NCBI GenBank assembly: GCA_030035585.1
Contig: CM057460.1
Span: forward strand, 221,919,711 to 221,983,710
Origin: Dugong dugon
Lineage: Eukaryota > Chordata > Mammalia > Sirenia > Dugongidae
Direction: 5' to 3'
Length of the DNA: 64,000 bases
Shown here: one piece after another, positions 47,301 through 60,736 of the stretch
How positions within the stretch are numbered: the stretch's first letter is position 1
Layout: every line of letters starts with the position of its first letter
Translations under genes and position numbers: made by a program
Notes under the pieces: model-generated
Told to the model about the DNA's origin: nothing
The model's database searches: none
The model's input: only the letters and a program-made list of their open reading frames with translations

Positions 47301-50300
47301 AGACACCTATGTTAAGGGGAAATGCAGGCTACAGGGAGGATGGATGTGTAATCCTATTATAACAGCGTTCCTGTAAATTGAGAATATAGATATATATATA
47401 TGCAGGATATTATAGGTAGAGTTTTCAATGGCTGATTTTTCAAAAGTAGATCACGAGGCCTTTCTTCTGAGGTGTCTCTGAGTGGACTCGAACTTCCAGC
47501 CTTTGGGTTAGCAACCTAACCATCAGCAAACGGCTAAGTGTTTGTGCTACCCAGGTACATCAAGACAGTGAGGATGGCACAGGACCAGGCAGCTTTTCAT
47601 TCTGTGATATATAAGGTCACTGCGAGTCCGAACTGACTCAACGGCAACTAACAGCAACTTGGAAAATGGAACACACATTTTTTTTCCATTTTAACTGATT
47701 TTAAGTGTACAGTTCAGTGACATCAATTGCATTGACAAGGTTGTGCAACACTCACCACTATTACTTCCGAACCTTTTCCATCACCTCAAACACAAACTCT
47801 GTACCCACTGAGCCACACCTATTTATAGGCAGCGTGTTAGTTACGACCGAGCCCAGGTGGCACAGTGGTTAAGAGCTCGGCTGCTAACCAAAAGGTCGGC
47901 AGTCTGAATCCACCAGCCACTCCTTGGAAACCCTATGGGGCAGTTGTTCTCTGTCCTGCAGGGTCACTATGAATCAGAATCAACTCCACGGCAATGGGTT
48001 TGGTTTTTGTTTTTTGTTTGTTTTTTTTTTGGTATGTTAGTTACACTTTCAAATACCATGCTTAATGTGCTTTTAGGTGAAGTACCTCTAAATTTAACGT
48101 AAAGGGTCGAACTATTAGATTGAAAAAACTAAAATGAAGACACCATAGTGTCTCTGAAAAACTAGATGCAGTGGGAAATTACTATATTTTTAGTACCTTT
48201 TCATAAATTTAGAGGTAGATCATCTAAAAAGGTATCTGGAGTAGGGGGGAAAAACATATTGAGTATATATATTTTTTAATTTAATAACATAACTGTCTCA
48301 TTTACCTGATACTGCCATAACAGAAATACCATGAGTGGGTGACTTTGAAGAACAAAAATTCATTTTTTTCACATTTCTAGAGGCTAAGAATCCGAATGAG
48401 GGTCTTGGCCATGTTGATTCCTTCAGAGGGCTTCTCTCCCCCTCCTAGTTTCTGGTGTCTGCTGGAAGTTCTTGGCGTTGCTTGGCTTGTAGACAGTCCT
48501 CATGTGGTGTCTGTCATCCCCCTGTGTGTGTGTCTCTGTGTCTATTCTGCTATTCTGGGGGACACAATTCAATCCATAACAGTAACATGCTGTCTAAGTA
48601 AGTTCAGCCTATGTTTTCCAACTGCGGTGCAGTAAATTACTTAATATGGCCCTTCTAGCCATAGTTTTTGTAACTCCCACCAAATGACTGGATAAAGACT
48701 ATGCAAATAAGGTGTCTGGAACCCTAACAAGGAGTCAGGTTTGCCATCCCGCTAGATTTAAAAGAGCAGTCAATTCCAGAGCACAGGAGGATTTTACCAC
48801 CACCAAGAAAGAAGAGCTAGGAGTGGAGTGTGTCCTTTGGACCCTGGATCTCTGTGCTGAGAAGCTCCTGGAACCAGGAGGCGGAGAAAGAGAGAGCCAT
48901 AACGCAGAAGATGGCAAGAAGTGGTGGCAGACAAACGGCGGCAACAGAGGCAGAAAACGGGCAGAAGATGGTGTGGTGGGCTTCTTCTGGCCCATGGAGT
49001 GAGAAAGCTGAGCGCCTTCTGGCAGGAGGCTTGCTGGCAGAGTAGGGTGCTCCAGGTACTTGGTGGAACTAGGTTTGCTGATCCACAGAGCTAGAGCTGT
49101 GTGCCTTTGTGCCGAGGATCACTGGCAGAGTAGGGTGCTTCTGGGTACTTATCAGCAGAGCTAAAAGAGCTTTATAACACTTGCCCAAGCAGGACAGAGG
49201 CCAGGCCAAGGGGCGAAGAAGCTGAGAGGAGAGATACCTGCCTGCGGGCACAGCTGAGAAGTAGCTGTCCGGATCAAAGAACTGTATCCTGAGTCTTTCC
49301 TGATCCTAAATTGTAACCTGTTACTTCCCTAATAAGCCCTATAACTGTGAGTATGATCTGTGAGTTCTGTGTGGCCATTGCAACAAATTAGCGAACCCAG
49401 CAGAGAAGTAGAGAGTGCCATGGGAGGAACGGCTGGTATCAGAGTTGGTAAAAAGGCTGGAGGGAGGAGTCAGCCTCCTGCATGAAGTTAGAGGAGCTCA
49501 GACACTCCTGCCACGCCATTTTTACACGAGTTTTACAGACACCCTCTCCATGCATAGAGAAAGCTTCAAGGACATGTACCAAATGGTAAAACATTGATGA
49601 TTCCTGAGAGTAGAAATATGTAGAACTTTTCCCTATTTTTTTTTTTTTTTTGCTTATTTATTTCTTTCAGTTTTTCTGCAGAAATTAAATAAGGAAAGAT
49701 AAAAATCTCATGGTCTTTTCTTATATAAAAAAGACAGAAGCAATAAAATGTCCTTAGAAGCGTGAGGCTGGTGAGATTTTGGCTCGCTTCCTTTGGATGC
49801 TTCATCAGGAGAGACCAATCACTACAAAAGGACATCATATTTAGTAAAGTAAAGGGTCAGTGAAGATGAGGGAAATCCTCCAAGAGATGGAGTGACACAA
49901 TAACCACAACAATGGACTCAACGTGCCAACGATCGTGAGGATGGCGCAGGACTGGACAGCGTTCCATTCTGTTACGCATGACATCACCATGAGTTGGAGT
50001 CAGCTTGACGACAGCTACAACAACAACACAATCAGTAAGAATAAGACCTGGTCAGAGTTGAAGAGAGTTGCAGTAACGTGTTCTGAAAGCAGTGACCACG
50101 GGGACTTGGCTGTTCCTATGTGAAGGGCAGGGCCCGTGTCCTTGCGTCCGTGTCCGTAGTCTGCCAGCCTGCCATCCAGCCAGATTTCCTGAACACCGAG
50201 GGACCCTATGCTAATTCATTCGTTCAGCAGATATCTATGGAGCAACCATGTGTGCCACGTACTCCTTGGTTCTGGAGATACAGTGGTAGAAAAAACAGAC

Positions 50301-53300
50301 AGAAACAAATCCCTGCCCTCGTGGAGAATTAGACAATAAAAAAGGAAAAGGAATGGGTATAATACTGGAGAGTGATAGGTGCTAAGAAAAAATAAACCAG
50401 GGCAGGGCTGGGCAGTGTTGGGTGGCTGGAGAGTTGAGGTGAGAGATGGCAGCAGGTGACATGGAGTGAAGATGTAAAGGACGAGATGCCCTGGTGAGGA
50501 GAACCCTGTTTCCTCATCCTGGCTAACGAGGACTAGGTATGAGTCACCTCACTGTGGTCACTGAGAGGCATGGATCGCCATCAGCCCAGCCTCCACAGCA
50601 GGCCAGGTATTATGTCGCTGTTCTGCACCCTGGTGTCCTCCAGTCTCCACCTCCCATGGAGTGCTGTTTAGAAATTAACGTCTCGTACATTGGTGGTTCA
50701 TTGGTAGAATTCTCCCAGCCAGTGCACCTCATGCACAGCCACTACTCGTCTGTCCGTGGACGCTTCCGTGTTGCTATGATGCTGAACAGGTTTCAGCAGA
50801 GCTTCCAGACTAAGACAGATTAGGAAGAAAGACCTGATGAGCTGCTTCCAAAATCAATCAGTGAAAACCCTGTAGTTCATAACAGTCCAATCTGCCACCA
50901 ATCATGGGGATGGCTCATTTAATTTAATTCATTTAATTAATTTAATTCTGGCAGCATGTAATTCTGTTGTGCACGGGGTCACCATGAGTTGGGGACCAAC
51001 CAGATGGCAGCTAACAACAGTGAAAATTGGAAGCCCCACCCCAGATATTTTTCCCCCACCATGCTTGGGAGTTGCTCCTATGGAGTGCTAGGTTGGATGG
51101 CTGGTATTCATACTGAAGCACTGGGTTCCTCTGATAAATAATCATATGATGCTGACTGTTACGTTCTTATTCATTACAGCCCCAGCACCCAAAAGACAGA
51201 AATGTGACCACTGGACCCCATGTCCCCAGAACACCTATGCCTACCGGTTGCTCAGCGGGGGTGGCAGGGACAAGTATGCCAAAATCTGCTTTGAGGATGA
51301 GCTGTAAGTATCAGTCTTAAAAAAGAAAAAAGTAAGTATTGTGTTTGATTCTTTCCCATTCTTGGAGGCTTATGATACAGCAAGTCTTGCCAACAGTAAG
51401 GAAATGCATACCCTTGATCTCAGGCAAAAGGTGCAGAGCAGAGCACTCGAGAAAATGAGGGTGCGCTCTGTGTTCACTGGGGAAGAATGTCAATTGTCTC
51501 AATGGTTTCGCGTGTCCCTGGGCTGAAAGGCTTTGTACTTTCATTTGACAGCAGTTAGAACAGACCTTTCTTAGACCAAATTGTCCGTTCTTCTGGCAAT
51601 CCATGGTATGGCCAATGTTCTTCCCTAACACAACAGTTCAAGCACCTCAGTTCTTCTGTGGAAGCAGAAGTTAAGAACTCAAACGAGGTATTGAGTTGAG
51701 CAAATCTGCTGCAAAAGACCTCTGTAGAGTTTTTTAAAGAGCAAAGATGTCACTTTGATGACTAAGGTATGCCTGACCCAAACCATGGTCTTTTCAATTG
51801 CCTCACAGAGTCATAGAAACAGCAACATTCAGCTGACACAACTTTCCTTCCATTTTGTTCTATGATCCTCATGCACACAGACTGAGTCAGGGTTTGTTTT
51901 TCTTTGCAGTCCACACCTCCTATTGAGCTTGTCCTGTTGAACTTGATCATCTACCTCAACCAGTGCTTTCAGCTGTCATCCACCTAGTTTGTGGACGCTT
52001 GGGCAATTCAATAATTAATACAGATGACAGGAAGTGTGGGCTGTTGCTGATAATGAGTAGCAAGTCTTTCCTCATTACCTACCCCTTTTTCCAAGTCTGT
52101 ATATACCTTCCTTTGTGGTTGTTGGTTGGTTTACTGCCCTCAACACTTGACATTGCTCTTAGGGCATTGACCTTCCTCTGTGTTTGTCCCTGTTCTTGTC
52201 TTGTCCTCCCAAGGAGCTTGTAGAATACTCAGGGCATGAACTGTGTCTTTTCAACTTTGCACACCTTAAACTAGCTTAGAATAATCCCTACTCATAGTAG
52301 CCGGTTTAACCATTTGCCATGGAGTCTATTCTGACTCATGATGACTCCACATGTATCAGAGTAGAACTGTGCTCCACAGGATTTTCAATGGCTGGTTTTT
52401 CAGAAGTAGACCACATTTCTTCCGAGGTACCTCTGGGTGGACTCAAACCTCCAACTTTTGAGTTAGCAGCTGAGTATGTTAACTGTTTGCATTACCCAGG
52501 AACTCCCTTATTCATAATAAACGAAATTGAACCAAACCCGTTGCTGTCAAGTCGATTCCAACTCATTCATAGTAGTCCTTATTAAATCTTTTTGGGTTGC
52601 GTAGAAATAACACCTCTCCTTTGCAGATGTATCACTTATTTAAGACATGCTTAAATCAGCCAGGAAGTTTATCAATCAGCATTTACTGACGGATGAACTA
52701 GCATGTGTGAGCTACTCACTGGTGGGGATAATGAGATTAAACATGTGGTTCTTGCCCTCAAGGGGCTTACAGTATGGTTCAGGGTTTCACCTCCTCAGCA
52801 GTATTGACATTTTAGTCCACACAGGTCTTTCTTGTGGAGGACTGTCCTGTACATTACAGGATGTTTAGCAGCATCCCTGGCTGCCCCCACTAGATGCCAA
52901 AGAACACCACTTCCCTGAGTCATGACATCTACAAATATCTCCAGACATTGCCAAGATCACCCACCCTGCCATTAAGAACCAGGTTACAGTTGGAGAGAAC
53001 ATAACAAATTTTTCAAATGTCTGCTGAACACTACATGGTGATTTTATGTATGGTTGTGGGATTTCAGAGGTGAACGTGCTGTACTATGGGATTGTTAATG
53101 AGGTTCACGGAGGAGATAAGGTGCAGGATGGACTAACTGAGCAGGATCCCGTGGTAAAGAAGAGAAATGAAGGCCTGCTTGCGGGGAGGGTGGCCTGACA
53201 TGGGTGGGGGGTGGGCTTGCTCATCCAGAATTTCATCAACCGAAAGAGAGTCATTCAAACTCAGAGCCGTCAGATCCCAAAGACAAGAGTTTCCACTATT

Positions 53301-56300
53301 CTGCAGAGCCACAGCCTTGTCCCAACCATGGTTCAGTAACAACATCTGCACTTGTGGAGGACATATTAACACATTTATATATTTTAATTTCTACCTCCCT
53401 ATGAGGTAGGTACTATTGTTATCCCCATGATACAAATAGATAACTCTCCCTCAGCCCACAGTTAGTAAGTGGCAGAGCTAGGACTCCAACCTGGTGTACA
53501 CAGAGAATACTGAGTAGATCAGTTTGAGTCTGTATCTGTCTTAACCATTTATATGTGTGATACAAAGCTAGCTTATCTGCTCTCAAACAGTATTTTTAAA
53601 TGGTGTTCAGTCACAAATGAAAGCAAGTTAAAAGGAACAGAGAAATGAAAGTGGCTAGATGCCAGAGAAGCCAGTTGCTGCATTGAATTTAGCTATGTGT
53701 TTTCTGGTAACTAACTCATGGAACAAAAAGCACTGGGTTGTAAAGATATCATTGTCTTAGAAAACATACAGGTTCACATAGAAAGACAAGTCGTTTTCTG
53801 CCAGTCTTTTTATTCATCGAGTCAACATTGACTCAGTGCCTGAATGTTGTAAGTGTCACTTCTCACTCTAAATGGAGTCTCTTCTTCCTGGAGCCCTGGT
53901 GGTGCAGTGGTTAAGTGTTCATCTGCTAACCAAAAGGTTGGTTGGTGGTTCAAACTCACCAGATGCTCCACATGAGAAAGATGTGGTAGTCTGCTTCTGT
54001 AAAGATTACAGCCTTGGAAAATCCTATGGGGCAGTCCTTCTCTGTCCTGTAGGGTCACGATGAGTCAGAATCGACTCAACAACAACGGGTTTGGTTTGGT
54101 TTTCTTGGCTACCCTTGGCCCGTGGCATTTCCATATAAATTTTACTATCAACTTGTATTTCTCAAAAAAAAGAAAAGAAAAGAAGAATCCTGGAATTTGG
54201 AGCAGGGGGAGAGTTCACTGAATCTATAGATCAGTCTTCAGAGAATTAACTTATTTACAGTATTGAATGTTCTAAGCCCTGAACATGGTATATGTCTTTT
54301 TTTTGTATAGGTCTATAATGTTTTATGGTTCTGTGTATAGAGATATTGCATACATTTTATTAGATTTATTCATAAGTATTTGATAATTTACATTATTTTA
54401 AATAATATCTTCTTCAATTTTCATGTTCTAGCTACTTTTGTGGTATATAAAAATAAAGTTTATATTTGTGTATTGATCTTGTATGGAGCAGTCTTTTTTT
54501 TTAAATTTTTTTTTGTTTATGTGAAATTCACATAATATAAAATCAACCGTTTTAAAGTGTGTTTTTCAGTGGTATTTAGTACATTCACAATGTTGTGCAA
54601 CCATCACCACTAATTCCAAAACATTTTCATCACTCCGAAAAGAAACGTCATACTCATTAATCAGTCATTTCCCATCATCCTCTGCCCCTAGTTCTGGCAA
54701 CCACCGATCTACTTTCTGCCTCTGTGAATTTACCTGTTCTTGATAGGTCATAAAAATGGAACCATACAACAAGCCTTTTGTGTCTGGCTTCTTTCACTTA
54801 GCGCCACATTTTTGAGGTTTATCCACATCCTAGCATGTATCAGTACTTCATTCCTTTTTATGGCTAAATAATATTCCATTGTATGGATATCCACATTTTC
54901 TTTATCCATTCATCCATTGATGGGACATTTGGGTCATGGCCACCTTTTAGCTATTGTGAATTGGCTCCTGGGAAGAGTGCTGCTATGAACATTTATGTAC
55001 AAGTTTTTGTTTGTGTACCTGTTTTCAATTCTGGGTGTACCTAGGAGTGGAATTGCTGGGTCGTGTGGTAATTCTATGGTTAACTTTTTGAGGAACTGCC
55101 AGACTGTTTTTCACGGTGGCTGTACCATTTTACATTCCCAACAGCAGTGGACAAGATTTCCAGTTTCTTCACATCCTTGCTAACACTTGTTATTTTCCAT
55201 TTTTTTATTCTAGCCATCCTAATGAGTATGAAGTGGTATCTCATTGTGGTTTTGGTTTGCATTTTCCTAATGACTAATGATGTTGAGCATCTTTTTACGT
55301 GCTTGTTGGCCATTTGTATTTCTTCTTTAAAGAAATCTCTATTCAAGTCCTTTGCAATTTTTTTAGCTTGGTTGTCTTTTTGTTGTTGAGTTGTAACTAT
55401 TTTTTATATATCGTGGATACTAGACCCTTATCACATGTATGGTATGCAAATATTTACTCCCATTATGTAGGCTGTCTTTTCGTTTTCTTGTTAATGCCCT
55501 TAGAAGCACAAACGTTTTTAATTTTGATGAAGTCCAGTTTATCTATTTTATCTTTTGCTGCCTGTACTTTTGGTGTCATATCTAAGAATCCACTGCTAAA
55601 TCAAGGTTATGAAGATTTACCCCTGTTTTCTTCTAATAGTTTTAGTCCTAAATATAAGTTTTCATTCTTATATTTAGGTCATTGGTTCTTTTTTGTTTAA
55701 CTTTTGTATATGGTGTGAGGTAGGAGTCCCCGCAATCTTTTAAAAGTAACATATATTGAAAACATTTGTATGTTGACTTATATTTTTTCCACAACAATAG
55801 CCTCCATAAATAATAACTACTTTCTTTTTAATTCTTATACTTTTTATTTCATTCTCTTGCCTTACTGCATTGATAGGTCTTCCAGTACAATCCTGAAAAT
55901 AAGTGGAAATAACAGGCATCCTTGCCTTATTTCTGATTTCACTGGGAAAATTTTCAACCTTTTACCACTGAAGTATGATATTTGCTATGGTTTTTTTTGT
56001 TGTTGTTGTTGATAATAAAGCTTAAATAAATTTTCTTTTATTCTTTCTTTGTTCAGAATTGTTTTTTTTTTAAATCCTGAACATATATCTAACGTAAGAT
56101 CTTTTTTCCAACTTTATAGGGATGGTCATATAATGTTTCTTCTTTATTCCCTTAATATGACAAATTACATTGATTGGTTTTCTAATGTTAAAACAACTGG
56201 CATTCCTGGAAGTAACTCAGTTTAGTCATGATGTATTATCCTTTTTGTATATTGCTAGATTTTCTTTGCTAATATTTGGTTTAGAATTTCCGCCTTTATG

Positions 56301-59300
56301 CTCATGATTGAATTTTGCCTATAACTTTTTTGTCTGTGTTGGAGTTTGGAATAAAGAATATGCTTGCTTCCTTAAACAAGTTGGGAGTTTTGACTCTTTA
56401 TAGTCTCTTGAGGAGTTTATTTTAAGTTGCCTTTATTCCTTAAATGATTGATAGAATTTTCTGGTGTGTCCCTCCAGGTCTTTGGTGAATTCTTTCTTTA
56501 AAAGGACTGTTTGAATTTTCCATATCTTCCTGTTTCCATTTTGGTGAATTGTATTTTTCTAGGAATTTGTCCATGTCATCTAAATTGTTAGTTAATTGTT
56601 AATTGGCATAAAAAATATTGATAATATTTCTTAATACTTTGAGGACTGCAGGATCTAAATAAAATGTCTCTTTTTCACTGATATCATTTGTTATTTGTTC
56701 CTCTTTCCTTAATCAAAATTGCCAGGAGTTTATTAATTGATTAGTCTTTTCAAAGAGCAAAATTTTGGCTTATTTATTATATGTTTGTTTTATAGTTCAT
56801 TTATTTATGTCTATATTTATTAGTTATTTCTATCGGCATTTGTACTTTCTTTACTTCATCAGTACTTTTTTACTTCTAACATATTATTTTTCAGTCCTTT
56901 TTTACAATAACATATACATTTAAAGCTATACATTTCCCCTTAAGCACTGCTTTAGCAACATCCCAAAAGTTTTGATATGTCATGTTTTGTTATCATTCAG
57001 TTAAAATTATTTTTTGATTTCCATTATGACATCTTATAAAAATGGCATGGCAAAGGTGTCTGACCTCCTCGAACTTCACAAAGGGAAGGAAGAATCAAGA
57101 TCAACAGCCCATGGCTGATTCCTGTGAGGCGGAGATCAGATGTGCCTTCTCTCTCTGCCATCTTTACCAATTCTGACACCAATTGTCCCTCCCACAGCAC
57201 TCTCGACATCTCTGCTGGGTTCAATAATTCATTGCAGTGGCCACACAGAACTCACAGACAGTATTCACGACCATAGGGTTTATTAGGGAAGTAACAGGTT
57301 ACAGTTCAGGTTCAGGAATGCTCAGGATACAGTTCTTTGATCAGGACAGCCTCTTCTCAGCCGTACTTGCAGGCATACCTTTCTCTGCCCCCTTGACCTG
57401 TCAGCCCCTCGGCCTGGCCTCTACCTTGCTCAGGTGAGTGTTACAAAGCTCTTTTAGCTCTGCTGTAAGTGCCTGGAGGCACCCTACTCCTCCAGTAAGC
57501 CTCGTACCCTAAGGGGCTTAGCTTTCTCACTTCGTGGCCAGCTCCTGCCAGTCTCCTGTTCTGCTGCCTCTGCTGCCACTGTTTCTCTGCTGCTGCTTCT
57601 CACTGTCGCCGATGTTTCAGCTCTCCCTCTGTCCTGGTTCTGCTGCTTCTGTCTGTCTTCCATGTTACAGCTCCTCTCTCTGTCTCTTGGATCTAGGAGG
57701 TTCTCAGTGCAGGGATCACAGGTCCAAAGAACACGCTCCACTCTTGGCACTTCTTTCTTGGTGGTGTTGAGATCCTTTCTTCTCGCCTCTGGGATGGTTT
57801 ATTTTAAGCCTATCAGGGTGGTAAAATTGACCAATACCCTCATTAGGGTTTCATACACCTTATTTGCATGGCCCACCCCCACAAGGGTGCCATGCACCTT
57901 ATTTACATTATTAGCAAACTATCCAATCCCCTTGGTGGGCCACAAGTACCTCATTTGCACAGTCCCACCCAGCCATTTGGTAGAAATCACAAAGACTATG
58001 GCTAGAAAGGCCATATTAAGTAATTGACTGCACCGTACATGTACTTTGACCCATGGGTTATTTAAGATCATTTCCTTCTGTCTGAACAATACTCATTAGT
58101 ATTTCCTATAGTGTGGGTCTTCTGGTGGTGAAGTCTGTCCATTTATGTTGGTCTGGAATGTCTTTATTTCATCTTCTTCCTGAAGAATATTTTTGTAAGG
58201 TATATTGGTCATGATTTTCTTTCAACATATTCAAGGTACCATTCCATTGTCTTCTGGATTTCATTGTTTCTATTCAGAAGTCAGTTTTATAGTCTACTTG
58301 TTGCTACTATGAAACTAACTGCCTTTTTTTCCCCTCTGATTGCCTTTTTTTTTTTTGTCTTTGATATTTGGCATTTGCACCCTGATGTGTCTGTTTATTT
58401 TTTATCTAACTTAGGGTTTGTTGGGATTTCTAAATATGAATGGTGTCTTAGTGCTGCTCTAAGACAAATACCACAAGTGGATGGTTTTAACAAAGAGAAG
58501 TTTATTTCCTCACAGTCTAGTAGGCTAGAAGTCCAAATTCATGGTGTCAGCCCCAGGGGAAGGCTTTGTCTCTCTGTTGGCTCTGGAGGAAGGTCCTCGT
58601 CATCATCAGTCTTCCCCCGGACTAGGAACATCTCTGCGCAGGAACCTCAGGTCCAAAGGACACACTCTGCTTCCAGTGCCTCTTTCTTGGTCGTATGAGG
58701 TCCCCAACTCTCTGCCTGCTTCCCTTTTCTTTTATCTCTTGAGAGAGAAAAGGTTGTGCAGGCCACACCCCAGGGAAACTCCCTTTACATTGGATCAGGG
58801 ATGTGACCTGGATAAGGGTGGCGTTACAATCCTACCCTAATCCTCTTTAACATAAAATTACAATCACAAAATAGAGGACAACCACACAACACTGGTAATC
58901 TGGCCTAGCCAAATTGATACACACATTTTTGGGGGGAAACAATTCAATCCATGAAAAATGGATTGAATTCTTTTATCACATTTGAAAAATTCTCAACCAT
59001 TGTATCTTCTGCCACATTCTCTTTCTCTTCTTCTTCTGATTCCTCTGAATGAAACATATGTTAGCCCTTATTACTATATTCTCTATAGCTGACAGCATAT
59101 TTTGTATTTTCCATCTTTTTATTTCTCTGTCCTTCATTCTGGATATTTTCCTTGGAGCAGTTTTCTAGTTCATTAGATCTCTCTTTTACCATTCCTAATT
59201 TGCTGTCCAACCTATCCATTGAGTTCTTAATTTAGGCTATTATTTCAGTCCTAGAATTTCAATTTCATTTTGGTATTTCTGCAAATAAGTCTTTTTGTTT

Positions 59301-60701
59301 TTTGTTTTTTTTTTTTTTAGTTTCCAGCTCTTAATTTTTTTTATCATCTTTTTGAACATAGTTATTTTTAAGTCTGTGCTGGATAATTCTACAGCCCCCA
59401 TGGGTCTGTCACTATTACATATTGTTTCTGTTGGTTCCCACTGGTTTTTGTTCATGTTAACTTCTTTCCTTGAGTACTTGGTTACATTTGATAGTGTACC
59501 CAGCAATACATTTGGGAAATTTTTAAAAAATAAGGCATAGGATGATATTATTGTCTTCTTTTGGAGATTTTTGTTGTTTCTCTCAGGGACTTAGAACCAC
59601 TAGGAAAAGAGTATGACCTGCATAAATTTTAAGGATTGAAATTTTCTGGGCCACTTAGTTGCTTCAGAGCTGGGATGCAGTCCCTACTAGTTCTGATTTA
59701 TTTCTAGTTCACTCTCTCTTTTAGCATTGAACCCTTTATGGCCCCAACCCAAACAAGATGTGGGGGATTTCCCATGGCTCTTGCCTTTGGTGGGCTCTGT
59801 CTTTCAACTTTTGTCTCCCTGGTCATACCTGGTTGTCAGAAGTGCTGTTCAGTTTCTTAGGTACCTTTTCTGGAATTAGCAAATGCTCCTAGAGTTAAAA
59901 AAAAAACAAAAAAAACCATTGCCATCAAGTCAATTCCAACTCATAGTGACCCTATGGGACAGAGTAGAACTGCCCCATAGGGTTTTCAAGGCTGTAATCT
60001 TTACAGAAGCAGACTGCCACATTTTCCTCCCACAGAGCAGCTGGTGGGTTCGAACAACTGACCTTTTGGTTAGCAGCCAAGTGGTTACCCACTGCACCAC
60101 TGGGGCTCCTTCCTAGGGTAAAGAAAAAACAAAACAAAACCCATTGTCAAGTTGATTCCAACTCATAGTGACCCTATAGGACAGACTAGAACTGCCCCAT
60201 AGGGTTTTCAAGGAGTGACTGGTGGATTTGAACTGCCAACATTTTGGATAACAGCCGAGCTTTTAACCACTGTGCCACCAGGGCTCCTTCCTAGGGTAAA
60301 AGTAGCTATAAATTCTGGGATCAGCCAGATCTTGGCTTGGAAATTCATGACTACTTTATTAGGTCTCTGCAATGCATTAAAGCAGATGTTTACACTTTTT
60401 TTTTCACATCTTTTCTGTTTTCCTCAGAGGAGGAGAAGTTCAAATTACCCAATTTCCATTATCAGAAATTGAAGTTTCTTTTTATTTCTGTTCAAATGGT
60501 CTCTAAATTGTGAAAGAGCTACTCCTCCAAAAAGCACCAAGCCTAGAAGACTCCCAGGGGGACTTGTGTAAGAAGAAGGGTATTACAAGGCCGTATCCAC
60601 CGTTCCAAAGCATGGAAAAAGGAGGGAAAAGCTTCCAAATCCTTTCTATGAAACTAACCCATAACATTGATTCTAAAATGTGATGAAGGGCACAGGCGTG
60701 T

Positions 60702-60736
<35 letters not shown>

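Noticed and set aside
48712..49045. Frames of 60-96 codons in the LTR-like element as a retroviral remnant gene
   Set aside because: No gag/pol/env motifs, and frames are not kept in the second copy at 57034-58035.
12921..60288. Many similar 150-210 base repeats as a CRISPR-like or satellite array
   Set aside because: Irregular spacing, both orientations, target duplications and poly(A)-like ends show dispersed SINEs.
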